Source: Symsagittifera roscoffensis
Taxonomy: Eukaryota; Xenacoelomorpha; Acoela; Convolutidae
DNA: 64,000 nt
Assembly (NCBI RefSeq): GCF_963678635.1
Contig: NC_087066.1
Location: 67,215,477 to 67,279,476 of the forward strand
Direction of reading: 5' to 3'
A program made the translations under genes and the position numbers. Below are positions 13,001 through 28,000 of this stretch, one piece after another (within the stretch, counting starts at the first letter, position 1; each line of letters opens with the position of its first letter). The notes beneath the pieces were generated by a model that was given only the letters and a program-made list of their open reading frames with translations, ran no database searches and was not told the DNA's origin.

Positions 13001-16000
13001 TTTTTATTTGGCTCTGTAAAAATACTTGAAAATATGCCCGTGCCTGCAATTCCGCAGTATTTCAAGTCCCCATAACTCGGCAAGTTGTATGGCCCCAGCC
13101 CCATTCCATGCGAGCTCTCCTCAGCTCCGCACCGGTACAGAAGGGCATTCATATCCACCAAAGAAAGCGCGGAGAAGTCAAAGGGATGCAGAGGAGTGTC
13201 TTTTGAGTGATCAGTTTTAGAAGCTGGCGCTTCGTGGTCAAAGAATGCGGGGTCTATTTCAGATATGAGTTTCTGCACCTTCTGCATGGCCAGGTTCACA
13301 TTCAAATCCAGTGATACCCTGCAAAACTCTCAAGATATATAAGAGGCTTAACACAGAGGCTAAGCGGAGCGTTGCATCATTTGCGATACAGCACAAACAT
13401 AAGAAACATAAGTCAAAACAATATCGAAAAATGCTGAAAAACCAGGTGTACCAAAACTAAAATTTTCGTATGTCTAAACAAAGTTCATTCTAGGCAAAAA
13501 TGCCAGATATTTGAATTTTAAATTAGCAACGGAAGAAAACTTACGAAGAACAGCCGACAATCGTTGAGCATACACAAGTTGAGCCGGAAAGTTGCTTGCA
13601 GCACAAGGAAAATCTGTGTAGCAACTATGCCGACAAAACTTGAGCAGACAACCGAAAGTCCAACCATTCAATTTTACCGGAAAAAAAGTTCTTGCATACA
13701 TGATGAAAAAAACAAGGTCCGGCTGTGACTCGATCCCTGACCTTGCGGAGCCAACGCGACATCGTTACCTCTAGGCTAAGTGGTAATGAACACTCAATAT
13801 GCTAAGCTTCAGAAATAAAGCAAGTAAGATGTAAGATTTGCAAGATCAGTTGTTTACAGAAAAAAGTCTTGTTCCCGTTTACAAGACATTTGCTTTCGCA
13901 GGTGTAATAAAGATTTCGAAATGAAATTCACATTTTAGGAAAAAGTGAATAAAATCACTTAGCACTAGAATCAATGGTGGTTGGTTTTAAGTTGATTTAG
14001 ATAGATCTTGAAGCGCATATTTGCTTAGTTTCTCGTTACCGAAATATGGCGAAACAAAAATTCGAAAAAACATTCTGTGCTTTCATGTAGAGATGGTCTG
14101 AGAAAAGACGGACCTGAACACAACGACACTGCCTGGCTTGAAGCTCTTGAACTCCACTTTGCACCCCTGCGAAGCGTCACCCTCTTTATCTTTTACTTTC
14201 ACCATCTCACTCTCACCCACCTGATAAAAACAACAAAACAATTTATTGAAGACCTCTTCAGTCAAGTTTCTTCACTTGGTTTGATAAACTTCAAACATGG
14301 AAATAACTTTAAAAAACCTTCTTTGAGATTATGACACTATCCTTTATTATGCAATGAGATAAACTTAGTTTTCCCTTAAGTTGAAAAAACGATAATGATT
14401 CAGTGATGGAAATTGCCTGAATGTTGCGCTTCGACAATACTCTCCACTGGTTGAGCCCGTTTATCACTTTGAGATCTCTCGTGAAATTCTTCAAGTTTAG
14501 AGTCCCGCTATCCTTCTCACTGGACAACACTGTGCTCGCTTCCAGAATTATCTCCGTTATTTGACCTGAACAAACTAACAGTCTTTCGACAACTTCTGAA
14601 CGCATTCTGGACACCTCTTTATATCAAAACGCTCATTTCAAATTTTAAAGATTCTTTTACCATTAACACTTTGAAATTGTCAACATTGATACTGTAAATC
14701 ATTTCAAAATGATATCATTAATAATGTCGGTGATCCGCATAAAATCGTACGACGGCTTTAGACATACCATGGAAATTTTAAACTTCTCTACCTGGTATGT
14801 TGAGACAAGTGACTTGGTGGGAGTGTGCCTCTGCAGGCTGTTCAGTGTCAACTGAGGGGTCGAAGGCAGTTCTGATGGCAGCTATCACACTCTCGTGAGT
14901 TCTCGAGTTGTGCCTAGTCACTGTGATCACGTCATCAGTCACTTGGTCCACGTACACCTGAAGGAGCAAACCCATTGTTGAGTTCTTGACTGTTCTAGTT
15001 CTTGTTTTCACATTATCAATCACCTTGACTAATCATTTAGTTGGAAAAACTCCAGATCAATCTTGAAACGATTATGGAAATTGTATTTTTAAAAACTAAA
15101 AAAAAGGTTTCAACTGAAAATTCAAGAAACTAAAGTAGCAAGACCTTTTGGTGTACAACTGAAAGGAATTCGATTGTTTTTATTTTTATAAACAGAACTT
15201 CGTTTTAGTATTATATTCATTTTGCCCACAGCGAACAAGAATATGAAAATGAACCTGGTCGAAAGAGGAGGCGGTGTCATTGTCTCCTGAAGAAGACATC
15301 ATCTGGTGCAGTTCGTTCACAAGTCTCTTACCCCTGATCATTCCACTTCTCATACCCACAGTGGGTGGTACACTCTTGTCCCCTTTTCCACTGACGTCTT
15401 CGTTCCACTTTGGGTAGAGTCTCTTTTCGTTCACGATGTCAATCTGGAAAAGAAAGCATCAATTTCACTGAATTTGAAAAGCATAGTTACCACTAATTCG
15501 TTTCAGTAACAGTTAACGAGCTAAAAGAATTTTTTGCCATGTTTAAAAATATTTTCATATTTTTCTAAAGCAGTAAGCCTTGCAATTTAGACACTCGATT
15601 TACAAGATTCACGCAGAAAACCACCTAGTTCTGGTGTCTAAAAATTACTAAAATCAATTTACAGCAAGAAAAACCGGAAGCTGCTGATCATTTTCGATCC
15701 CCTACCTTCGATCTGGAACTTTTAATGTAACATGTTGTCTTTAAAGATGGCTGCAATCGCTCAAAAAAATCCAATGATTAGGGGTCCAAATTAAAACCGA
15801 CGACCGAAAAAAATTGCCTCCAATAGGCTGCCATTTCAGAAATGGAGCTTACATAGTGTGGCACCATTTCGTCGTAGCCTCTGGAACTGCCAGTGCCATA
15901 ACCACCCATCGCCACTGCTGCTGCACTAGCCAACAAATCCACCGGATGCCTCTTCTGAACACACAGTCAATCTTTATTAATTAACTCCATTGGAGCTTCA

Positions 16001-19000
16001 CACTTTTTAAAAATTGTTCTCCCCTCACGGTCCAAGAAACAATTGACGGCCAGATTTGTAATTCCTGACTATATCCAGACAACACTCAAGCATGAGGTTG
16101 AGAATTTAAACTTTTGTTAAGTTTTTTTTAATCAAATGTTTTGGAAAAAATTGAAAAATCATAAAAACGCCATACCTCCGAAAACAAAAGGATGAGCAGT
16201 AAAATTTGGAGGTCACATTTGCAAATTCTGAGTGTAGCCTGAGAGCACCACCCTATAGGGTAACTTTTTTAGCATCATAAAAACGTCATGTCTCGGAAAG
16301 TAACACGATTTGAGCAGTAACTACATCACTAAAACTGCTAATTTCCATCAGATGCGTGAATTTTTCAGGACGAGAATTGTAACATCAATCAGATTTTTTT
16401 TGGAAAAAATTACTAATTTACTGGAAAAACTTGAAAAAAAAACATACTGAAAATTGTCATAACACGCAAACTAAAAATGAAATACAAGCCAAACTGGCAA
16501 CCCCATAGAGTATCCTGACAGCACCAAAATACGAAGTTGAAAGTTCCAAAGTTTCAAGTTTTTGTTTACATCAAAAAAACCTGATAGCACCCCAGAATAG
16601 TGTTAAAAATTTCAAGTTTTAGTTATTTAAATTAAGTCTTTCGATATTATTTTACAAAAAATGATAAAAGGCATATCTCGAAAACTAAAAGGAATTGGGC
16701 AGTCAGATTAGCACAACAATAGTACACTCTGACAAAACCCCACCATAGGGTAGAAAAATTCAAGTTTGTCGGTCTGCTTTAAATAAAAGTTCTTCGAAAT
16801 AAAAAAATCAAAACACGCCATATCTCCGAAACCAAACCGATTTGAGCAATAATAATTGGATTCCAGATTTGCAACTCCTGAGGTACCAAAAAAACACTTG
16901 AATTTTGTCTTTTTGAATACTCATAAAACGCCATATTTCGGAAACCAAAAATTACTGCGCAGTATCATTTGGAGGCCAGATTTGCAACCAAAAAATGACA
17001 TGGAAGAGAGAATTACCAATTTTGTTAATCTTTTTTAAATCTGTTTTTTTTTTGAAAAAAATGAAAAACCATAAAACGCTATATCTCGGAAACCAAAAGG
17101 ATTTGGGCAGAATTAATTAGATGCCAGATTTACAACCAATGTGTGTACCCTGAAAATATGACATGGAAAAGAGAATTTCCAATTTTGCTAATCCTTTTTA
17201 AATCTAAGTTCTTTTGAAAAAAAGAATAATAAAACGGCATGTCTCGGAAACCAAAAAGTTGTAGGCAGTTGTTTTTGGAGGCCAGATTTCCAACCAATTA
17301 GTGTACCCTGAAAAAATGACCAACATGGAAGAGAATTTCCAATTTTGTTAACCCTTTTTAAATCTAAGGTTTTAGAAAATATGAAAAAATCATAAAACAC
17401 TATGTCTCGGAAACTAAGGTGGTTTGGGCAGTAGTAATTGGAGGCCAGATGTACTCATGGGGTTGAAAATTTCAAGTTTTGTTCAAAAATTTCACGTTGT
17501 TCGTTTTTTTTTTTTGAAAAACGTTGGAAAAAAAATTGACAAAATAAAAAAAAGCATCTCGGAAACCAAAAAAAAATTGAACAGTAATATTTGAAGGCCA
17601 GATTTGAAACCTGAGTTTACCCTGACAAAGCCCAAGCTTAGGTGTTTGAATTTAATTCTTTCAAAATAAACACAGATATGGAAGCTTTAAAAAATCTGCC
17701 AGTTAAAGCATTCATGTTTCAATACATTTGTGGTTTAAATCGAGATAATCGAAAAAAAAATTTCCTTCTCGCAACATATGATTTAGCTTAAACGTGCAAA
17801 AAATCTTTTGTTGAACATGCCAAACCAATACGTTGAAAAAGCTTATCAACATAGAGACTTCATAAACGTGTCAAGTGAAACGCCTATTAAGACTTGTATA
17901 GATTGACAATAGATACATTGACTATAAAAAACGGTAGATTGCTGTAACTGTAAATTTTGAAATAAAAATTTATGAGAAAAAAACTGAAACAATCGAAAAC
18001 GTAATGGAAATCTTTATGAAATTCAATCAGTTTTCGATTAAAGGCAGGGGCATCATAATGCACAAAAGAACAATGAAACAAGGATATCTGGTTGCTGTGT
18101 AAGTACCACCGAAAATTCCACCCATGTTCATAAAAATGTAAACTTTTCTTCAAATTAGTGTAATTTTTTGTGGGTGCTGTAATTCGAGAACTATACGATC
18201 GCGTAAAAAATTAAAGAATTAGACATGATCAACAAGATTTGTCTTGAAAAACAGAAAAATGCCAAACAAGTGCTTAAAAAACATCCACAATTAGATTTCT
18301 TTAAAGTAAAATCAAAACTTTTATCCTAAAAGTCTAAAAGCAAAAAAATATTTTCACATAATGAGCGTTACTCGGTCGCATTATTCGCTAAAAATTAGAT
18401 TTAATATCAAAATTTCCAGCGAATCACGACAACGAGGGCTTTAAAATACATCTCTGGACCCATTGCGATAATTACTTGTGGTATCTGATTGTGCGTGGAG
18501 AACACAAAAAAAAGTTAACCACCCGACTACAAAGTTTTTCCCCATTTTCAATGGTTGGAACAATGAACAAATTAAAAAACTGTTGAGCAATAACACTAAC
18601 AATTTTAAACGAAAACGGTTAAATCGAAAAAAGGAAAACTTTATATTTAATGGAGTTGGATTTTCCTGTTGGTTTTGGGGCGGCATATTTTTATTCTAGA
18701 CTGAGGCGACATACACCAGTCATAATCATCGCGTCTTCTTTTTACACTTTTTCTCGATACTCAAAATGTTCCGAGGGTTTCTCCGAGAAAACTTCATATC
18801 GCGAACTGGTTGAGAATTAGCCCCAATTCTAAAGTAAGTTTGGATTATCGTAAACGTTTTTCTGCACTAATTTAGTCCGGAGATTAGTCGACGTGAATAG
18901 TTTCAATAAACTGGTTGAGAATTAGCCCCAATTCTAAAGTAAGTTTGGATTATCGTAAACGTTTTTCTGCACTAATTTGGTCCGGAGATTAGTCGACGTG

Positions 19001-22000
19001 AATAGTTTCACAATTCTGAAGTGGGTTTGTATTTGTGAGAAAAATTCTTGTTGAAAGTCATCAATTCAAATGAATGGAAGATCCCCTTGTGCAGTTTAGT
19101 TCCTTAATTTGAAGATTGATATAATCATGGAAGTTACTATGGAATAATAATAGTTCTCAATTCAGTCTCTTTCTGCTTTATTAATTTTTATTCTTCATTC
19201 CTATTATTAATTTTTCCTGACTTCGTGAATTTTGCTTGCGCGTGTTTCAAAACCCATAAAATCCACAGTGATCAAAGTGTAGGTCAACATATTGCTGCAG
19301 TCGTGAATTTTCTCAAGAGATTTTGGCACCTGGTTCTGTGATCATTTTTTTTAGTACTAATATAATGCTCAATGAAAAATTCCAGGAACAACTACACGAG
19401 AAATTAAGTTGAAACTCATTGATCTATCAAAACACAACGAATAGCCAGATCCTTAGCGGATGATGGATTCTATATGCGCTGCAGAAGCGGAATTGGTTTG
19501 ATTTGTTTTGACCGAACCTATTTACTCCTTATAGTTTTATCCTAAAATCTTTTAACATCAAATCCGTTTCACACCCATATTACTGTCTTTGGTCACGGTA
19601 TAAAAGGTCATTTTTTCGGCTTCGTTTCAAGTGAACGTACGAAAAGCAAACAAAATATCGACAAGTTGCAAAATGAAATTGTCGCTATTTTAAGAACAAG
19701 TTCAGACAAGAATCCGAAAACGGGCAATCTGGATTAATTAATCGAACCAAAATTTTGTCTCTACAAATCCGACTCCAAAACATGAAATCAAGGAACATGA
19801 CAAGCACGATCGCGTACTAGCGTTGGTTATTGTCCGGATATAACCAAAAAATCAACATTACAAAACCAATACTTCATTTGCTAATTATGTTGATTATGGA
19901 CTAGACATGTCATAAAGTGAAAAAAGATATGAAACATTGAATTTGCTCCGAAAACTCGGCAAAAATTGATAGTAGTTTCTGGTAATTTGATCAACTTTTT
20001 TATATTACGGTAAAAAAACTGGATGGCTAAAAATACGGCTATATGGTGATTTCTCTGGGATGTAACCACTAACAGAAAGGATTTTAAAAATCTAGTCTTG
20101 GTATTCCGTTTGCGACGTCTCACCGACGGTGTAAGGAGACGCCTGTACAAAAAATCATCAAAACAATTAAAACCTTTTGAGACTGACACAGTGGATGTTC
20201 TGAGTTTTTTTTTACAAAAATATAAACTGGCTAAAGCCTGAAAGAAAGGAACTGAATGTCAGTTTTACTTCGTATACACTCAACTCACTTTCTTTTCGAG
20301 AAAGTATTTCTAGTTGATGCATTCTGAATAGTTGAACAACTGAAAAAAAGATCGAATGCCAAAACTCCATCCTTCGACATCGCTTGCAATTGGAATGATA
20401 CCGCTTGTTGCAGCAAGTCAAAGATTCCTAAAGGCGGGGTAATCATTGCTTCTAGGTGTGGGACAAGACTCTTAATATAGAGGATTTGGATACTTAATGG
20501 ATACGAACTGGATACACTTTGAGCCGAAACAAGCAGATATGATCACAGATACCGATCTCAAAAGACACCTTATTCGGGTCCACTCGGAGAAAAGTAACCT
20601 AGTCTTCATTGCCGACACGGGTTTCTCAATTTCTTTCGTAAATGAAAAAAAAAACAGCTAATCTTCTAGTATCCTCGGCGAAATCGGCAAGAAGAATCAA
20701 AATGGAAGATGACGACGAAGCTAATCGCATGGTTTGCTACAATGAATACCAAATCCCTTCACTTGGCCGATTAATCGCCCCTATAAAATCCGGAGGATGG
20801 ACGATTTATACAGCTTCTTTCATAGTGGTGGACGACAGACGAGCGAACATCCTGGGGCACAATCTCCTTCTACAAATCGGAAAACAACTAGGCCAGAAAA
20901 AACCAGGTGGTAACTTAACACTTCATGTTGACAACATTAAAAGTTCGGACACACAAGTTGCGATATGGGTCAGAACCACGTACCCTGGACTTTGCACACG
21001 AATAGGGCGCTTGAAAAACCATGTGGTTCATACTAATTTTTTCAAAGAATTCAAAGCGCTGCAACAACGCGGGAGACGCATTCCCATCTATATCCAAGAA
21101 AAAGTGGGAAACGAAATTCGATCGTTAATTGACCAGGGTCATATAGTCCGCATTGAGAAATGCAGTGATCAACAATTCATAAGCCCTATTGTGATAACGG
21201 TGAGAAAAAGACCTGTCAAAAAAATTAGCTATGGATTCGAAACAAATAAATCGATCCATAAAAACAAAAACAAAATGCCGAATATCGATGTTTTGTTAGA
21301 TAAATTAGCACAGTCGACTTAAGAAGGAACATATCAACCGGGGACGATATTTTTTCCACAATAGATCTACGCTACGCGTATAGTCAACTCCCACGATGAA
21401 AAAACACGTAAGCAGTGTGACTTCAGCATATTTGGTGGTAGAGCAACGGGAACTTACCAGTTCCAAACAGGTTTCTACGGGCTCACCGATATGCCCGCGG
21501 AGTTTCAGAAAGCTAAGGATCTTACACTCAATAAAGAAAAAGACAAGTTCGCATTTTTGGATGATATTGATCATTTCGCACGGTACGAAAGAACAACACA
21601 TTGAAAAACTAACAGAAGTTCTAGATAAATTAGACACCGAAAACATGGCCATCTCAGTAGACAAATGAAAAATTGGATGCAAGGAAGTGGAGTGGCTTGG
21701 ATTTGTAATCAACGAATACGGCACAACTCCTATGCAAAAGAAAACAGACGCAATTGTTAACCTGCAACATCCAAAAACTTTCAAACAACTGAAAAGTTTT
21801 ATGGGGTCTATTCATCACTTAAATAAGTTTATCCCAAACCTGGCTCAATTATGTACCCCCTTACGACCTCTACTGTCTGCAACCAACAAATTTAATTTTG
21901 TATGGAACGAAGACAGTGCAAAGGCATTCAAAAACATCTTAGACGCGGTTTAAAACATTAAAGAAAACAGACATTTTGTAAGCAACAGAGAAACACGCAT

Positions 22001-25000
22001 TATTTGCGACGCTAGCCGTGACGGAAGAGGCGCGGCACTTGAACAAGAAACACCAGACGGTTGGGCAACCATTGCGTATGCATCGCATTTCTTAAAGTCG
22101 TGTGAACAAATACTCGGTCAACGAACTAGAGCTTTTGGCTGCAGTATGGGTTATTGAACATTTTTAAGTATTGCCTATATGGTAGACGCTTCAGTCTAAT
22201 AACTGATCACCAAACCTTAGTAAGTGCCCTACAAAGTAATAGAGGTAATAAAACCTATCAGATCAGGCTAACTAAATGGACCGACAGACTCATCACGTGC
22301 GATTTTGATAAACATCATCTGTCAGGCAGTAAAATGGGCCTAATTGATTACATTTCACGACACCCGGTCGGTAAATCACAACCTCTGGCATACTGGGACG
22401 CAAAATTTGGGGTCGCACTTATCGATGATTTCTTTAAACGCTTGGAATTTCAAGACAGCAGCAACAAAAATATATTCTTGAACGAAAATCCAATCGAATA
22501 TCTAGGCACTTAAGTGCTCAACCTGAACGGAAATTTTACAGCTTCAATTTCGGTTCACACGCAAATTGCATTCACTGTTCCTAATCAATTATTTCAATTC
22601 AGTCGTTTTGCAGATACAAATCACTCAAAAAATTTCAAATTCAAATACTTTAAATCGCGCGTCAACCATGAGCAGACAATTATAACAAGGCATGGCCTTA
22701 CCTCCATTCAAACGGATCGTTCGCAAATACCACAGTGGCAATCAAACCCAGCTTACTTTCCCCCTATCAATTTCGCATCGTTTAATGACTTCCCCACTAA
22801 AACACAACCGCCGCCCAAATTGACAGTTAGTGAAGTCAGACACCAAGTTATCCCGTCAGCAGAAAGCTACACATTCCGGAGAGTGGAGAATGAGAAAGTC
22901 TACGCAATTCGCCAAACCCTAGGAGGCGGAAAAACGCATGACACAGAATGCCAAACATCTAACAAAGATGAGGAGGACACCCCATTGTTCCGAAAAAATA
23001 TGCGGAAAGTGATGGACATCGAACTCCTCGCGGCGTCCACAAAAAGGGATCGAAACCTATCACCACTAATGAACATGGTGAAGCAGCATAGGTGAGACAA
23101 TATCAAAGAATGCTACTGTCCCTATTTCTCCAATGTACGACACCACCTTTCTGTCAGGGACAACATTCTCTTATACGATGATAAGGTTGTCATCCCAAAA
23201 CAACTGAGAGCCACACTAATGGACGCATTGCACTTAACTCGCTGGGTACAAGGAGGAACGTTAGAGGCAGCGAAACATGTGTGGTACCCGAACTTGCACC
23301 GAGACAACGTGTAAACCGCGCGAAATTGCAAGAATTGCCGCGATAAGGGTAAGAATCTTCAAGTAATCTCTGGTAAAAAATATTATACAACACTCGATGC
23401 AGTAGTTGAACCTAACAAAGAAATTTAGTTGGATTTCGCGGAGCCACTACTTGACGAAAACAACAAAGTTTACATCTTGGTGGGCGTCGATTTTTTGTCG
23501 CGTTTCTCATACGCGAAGGTAGTAACGAATAACAAAGTGGATACAATCATGCACTTTCTGCAAAACCATATTGTCAACCACATAGTAACGTAATATTCGA
23601 TGTGATCAATCCCAAGGTTTTCGAGCCATTAAGTTTCTCATATATTGCAAAAGTAATAACATCAAAGTAATATTTGCACCAATGTAGACCACAGGGTATG
23701 GTCGAAAGGCTCATTCGAACCTTAAAATCACGATTAGCAATAAAGAAAATTGATAAAACAAATAAACTATACAAACTTGCGTCAGATGTGGCCAAACTGA
23801 TTAAAACACTGCGTATAACACCAAACGCAACTACAAAAATTGCACCTTTTGATGCTCATTTCGGCAGAAAGGCTAACACATCATTGAGTTATCTTAGCAC
23901 GTCACCAAAATTATCTTATCTTTCATGGGAGAACACTAAGCTATCATGTTTAAATTTCTATCGAAACCAGCACTGACACCAGAGGCTATGTGGAATCGGG
24001 ATGCAAATAGCGCGGACGAGCTTGACCTGGCTTACAAAGATCAAACAGTTAAACCAATGGACCCACAGTACGTGCCAGAACCCATCTTCAATCCAGTACC
24101 TGCTGTGGACAACATGGCTACACATACCCAGGTAAGCACATCGGACACTATCAAATAAGGAAAACGTGCAAGAAACCAACAAGATGCCGCAAAAAAAAAA
24201 ACGAATACGATCGCGCCTGGCAGCAGTGATGAGGAATTCGACCGACTACTATTCGAAAAGTTCCTAATAGGTGCGCATCTACCGCTCTGAAATAAACCAT
24301 GCGATCTCATAGGACTCTAAAAGTCATTTCTAACTGAAAAAACGATTCAGAAAATTTGAAAACACGTAAACTGTTAAGACCACTGACCAACCAAGAAAAT
24401 CAAAACCTCAAAAGAGCACCGCTGATCTTTCTAAAAGGCCGTTTCAAAGGTCCAGCACACACAATCAATCCCAAATCGGGACTTCGACTGGAACATGTCG
24501 CTAGAAAAACAGCAACCATTGCAAGGAAAATCAAAAATCCAGGGAGATTCGGGGCACAATTCAAAATTAGAAAATGGCTCAATACTAAATTACTCTCCAC
24601 ACACTGCGTGGATAAAGGAGGACGGCAAACAACCTCGAGTAATTAGGCACGATGGACTTGCTTTCATACCGGACGGACCCAAGGGTCTATGGCAAGTGTG
24701 GGCCAGCGGCCTTGAAAGATTTTGTGACGTATAAACACTTACCGAGGTCCAAACCACACGTTTCAGGGATAAAGTCCACAGAGCAACACACCACAAAGGA
24801 TAGCACATTTACAAGCCCCAAGCGGTCACCCCCGAAAACAGTCCAGGTCATTCAGCAAACACTGAACAGGAGGGCGTTAGGACCAAAGAAACTGTTCAAC
24901 CCTTCACAAGTAGAGCCAAAACAACCATACGAGCAACATAAATTTCAAGATATAATACGCCGCACCGCCAACCGAAAACGAAATCACAAGGAAAAATGAG

Positions 25001-28000
25001 CCCCAAAAAGAAATCCAAGGTCGACTTATCACAAATACAATTCGAGTGCGACAACTCGATTTCGCTATCGTCGGATACGGATCTCGACCACAAACAATTC
25101 GCCATCACTGACCATACCCGCCGCTAAAAGAATCGACATTAAGGCCACACCAGAACACAAATCACCGGAGATCCGACGCTCAACTAGACCGAGAAAAGGA
25201 ACGCTTACAACAAAATTTGGAAACGCAATTCCAATTGGTCAAATTTCGGATAGCAATGAACCACCAATAGTAATAGCAGTTATCCAAGAAGCAACAGCAA
25301 CAGTAAGCAAACAATCAATGCGGTCGAATATACTCCTGTAAATACAATCCCTTTACCACAGTTTTCGTCAGAGGATATCATGTGTACTGAATTCCACATG
25401 GACACGGCAACTCCCGAAAACACCAGAGAAACAAATGAAAGCAACACCTCGCCGCTCAGAACTACCAGCTCTCGTTACAATCTCGATAAACCCAAAACCA
25501 CTGAGGAGTCTTTCAGCAAAAATTTCCAGGAAGCTATGAGTTTCCTACAATCCTACAACTAGCCAAACAACACTCGAGCAAAAGCTAACCACAGGATACA
25601 ACAAACACGAAATACGAGAAAGAGACGCAGAAGCAAAACACCAAGAACACCGACAAACAGGACACGGAAGAAAATTGATACACTCAATTAATCAAAAAGA
25701 TGGGAATGTTATCCGTACGGTTAATTATAGTAAAATATCCATTAATGATGATATAGATTAAGTGCTAGAATTACCAGTTGGTAACGCATACATATTATAG
25801 ACTTAACTTACATTGATTAACATATAGCGGTCTGATGATTAAAAAAGTATCTAATTATACGTAATGACATATGTACTAGTTCTTATGAGGCACTGTCTCT
25901 CAAATGATTCGAGGTCAGTGTCAGCCAGACTTAAACATAGAGTTGAATTTAAGTTGTTATCTTTCTTGTCTCATTTCTTATCGTGCATTTACGCTTCACT
26001 AGAACATCGTTTATACCTCACCTAACGGATGAGGGTATAACGCCACTGAAAAAAAGATCGAATGCCAAAACTCCATCCTTCGACATCGCTTGTTTTTGGA
26101 GCGATACCGCTTGTTGACTCCTAAAGGCGGGGTAATCATGGCTTCTAGGTGTGGGACAAGACTCTTAATATAGGTTCTGACGAGATTGCGACATTTATCC
26201 TACTTTTTTTTGGATCAATCGAACGCACGTCACAAATTAGACGAATATCGTACACCATTGGCCAGCACTTTCAATTTCTTTTCAAAAGAAAGGGCGGGAA
26301 GCAATTTCAATGCGATTAGGTTCGCGATGAGAGAAAGAAGCAACCAATGATTGGGCTTCAGGAAACTCGTCAGAAAGAGCATTCAAGGCAGCTTGTTCAA
26401 AGTCAAGATAAATTTTCTCTAGATTGATGTTCGCGGCTAGTTTTTTTCAAAAAAGTTGATAATAATCGACCGTAAGTTTGCACTAGCACGCTACAACACT
26501 TACATGAACTGCATGATCTTGACTTAAAAAAGGCTCACTTGAAGTTGCTGTAAACTAATCAAAAATTGAAACTTTCTAAAGCTGAGATCATGTCCGAACT
26601 TTTCATGCTCGCCCTCTCAACTTTCAGATTCAACGAAACTCTGATATACTGACCGAAAATCAAACTAGCGCCCAGATGGATAGGGACAATTCACTTTTTT
26701 TTCGTTCCTTCGTTTTTGTTGCGCAGTTTTAGTCAGATATGCGTTTGTTGGAAGAGCAAATTGAGTTGAAATTTGTGTGCTGGGCTGAACTTCGGTAGCT
26801 TGTGGTGCAACTTTCGATGAAATCTTTCACAGGTTGGAAATCTTGTCTGGCTTCAATGCCGACTGCAGAGACTTCCTGGTCATGGCCGCTAAGTTGCACG
26901 GCGACTTCGTCGTTCTCAGAAATAGAATGCGTCTCAGCCGAAATTAAGTAAATCGAAAAAGTTTTAGCCGAATGAACGAAATCGTTCAATCAATCAATGA
27001 CCCTTAATGAGAATTTCGACCTCCATCGGTACTATTCAATGCCATTATTATTATTATTGTAACAAATAATAAACTGCTAGTAACTTCCTTTCTTCTAAGC
27101 TCAGTAGTCTAACACAGATACTTTGGTTGCCTTGATATACTTAGATTTACCTCAAAAAAATTCAATAAGCTCGATGCAACTTCAAGCGGCACCAGATACT
27201 ACGAAGATGTAGAGCACAATTAGGATTTACTGCACATCTCCCCCCTATGATATCTGCTTAATTCTCCCCCCAATGTATCAATACAGTAAATTATCACAGA
27301 GCTTTATATTGCGAATTCCTATTTTGCAGCATTTTCACTGGTCAAATATTCGACTGTTTGCGTCTTATGCACTAAACGTCCCAAAATCAAATTTTCTACA
27401 CCGTAAGCTGAAAATTATGCGATCAAATTTGATTGCTTAATTTTAGCAAATCAAATTCAAGTTAAAAATTCAAGTTATTCCGATCAACATTTCAAGCAGA
27501 TAAAATTATTAGCCGAAATTTCCGAAAAGATGAAACTTTGCCCAGACAAAAAAAAACTTTAAAAAATGGCTTGACAAAACAAAAATTTTTTTGTATCATT
27601 TCGGCTAATAATTTTATCTTCTTGAAATGGCAATTATTTCATTTGAAATGGCAGAAAATGTCGATGGAGCTTGTTGGCTAATTAGCCAATCAAATTCAAC
27701 CACATTAATTTCAGTTCAAGAGATCTAAAAATAATAATTTTGGGCCGTTTAGTGCATAAGACCCGACTGCTTTAATCTACTTAACAATCCCTCCCCCCCC
27801 CGCGCTTTTTTTCTTACAGGGGGGATTGTTAAGTAGATAAAAACAGTCGAATGTTTGACCAGTCAGAATGCTGAAAAAAAAGAATGCTGCAAATACCATT
27901 ACTCACACTGCCTCACAAGGAGCTCAGACTCAGAGCATCATCGCCTAACTATTTGGAGTAATGTGTTGCATACAATACAGTCATTTAGTGTTCGTTTGAG

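Larger units (their letters stand above)
20341..26174 (+). mobile_element. Degenerate Ty3/gypsy-type LTR retrotransposon
   Basis: It has the pol domain order protease, reverse transcriptase, RNase H, integrase on the plus strand, antisense to AGL, flanked by matching sequences of about 135 bp (20,341-20,479 and 26,047-26,174). A polypurine-like tract (aaaaagatgggaa) precedes TGTTATCC at 25,707, a plausible 3' LTR start. Pol begins almost directly after the 5' repeat, so gag and most of the 5' LTR are missing. Several frameshifts and stops break every domain, so the copy is dead. Open stretches between integrase and the 3' LTR (24,350-25,560) were not recognised; no envelope-like protein was identified. 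Confidence 0.88.

Noticed and set aside
24041-24310. Minus-strand hydrophobic frame as a gene
   Set aside because: It is the antisense shadow of the retrotransposon region.
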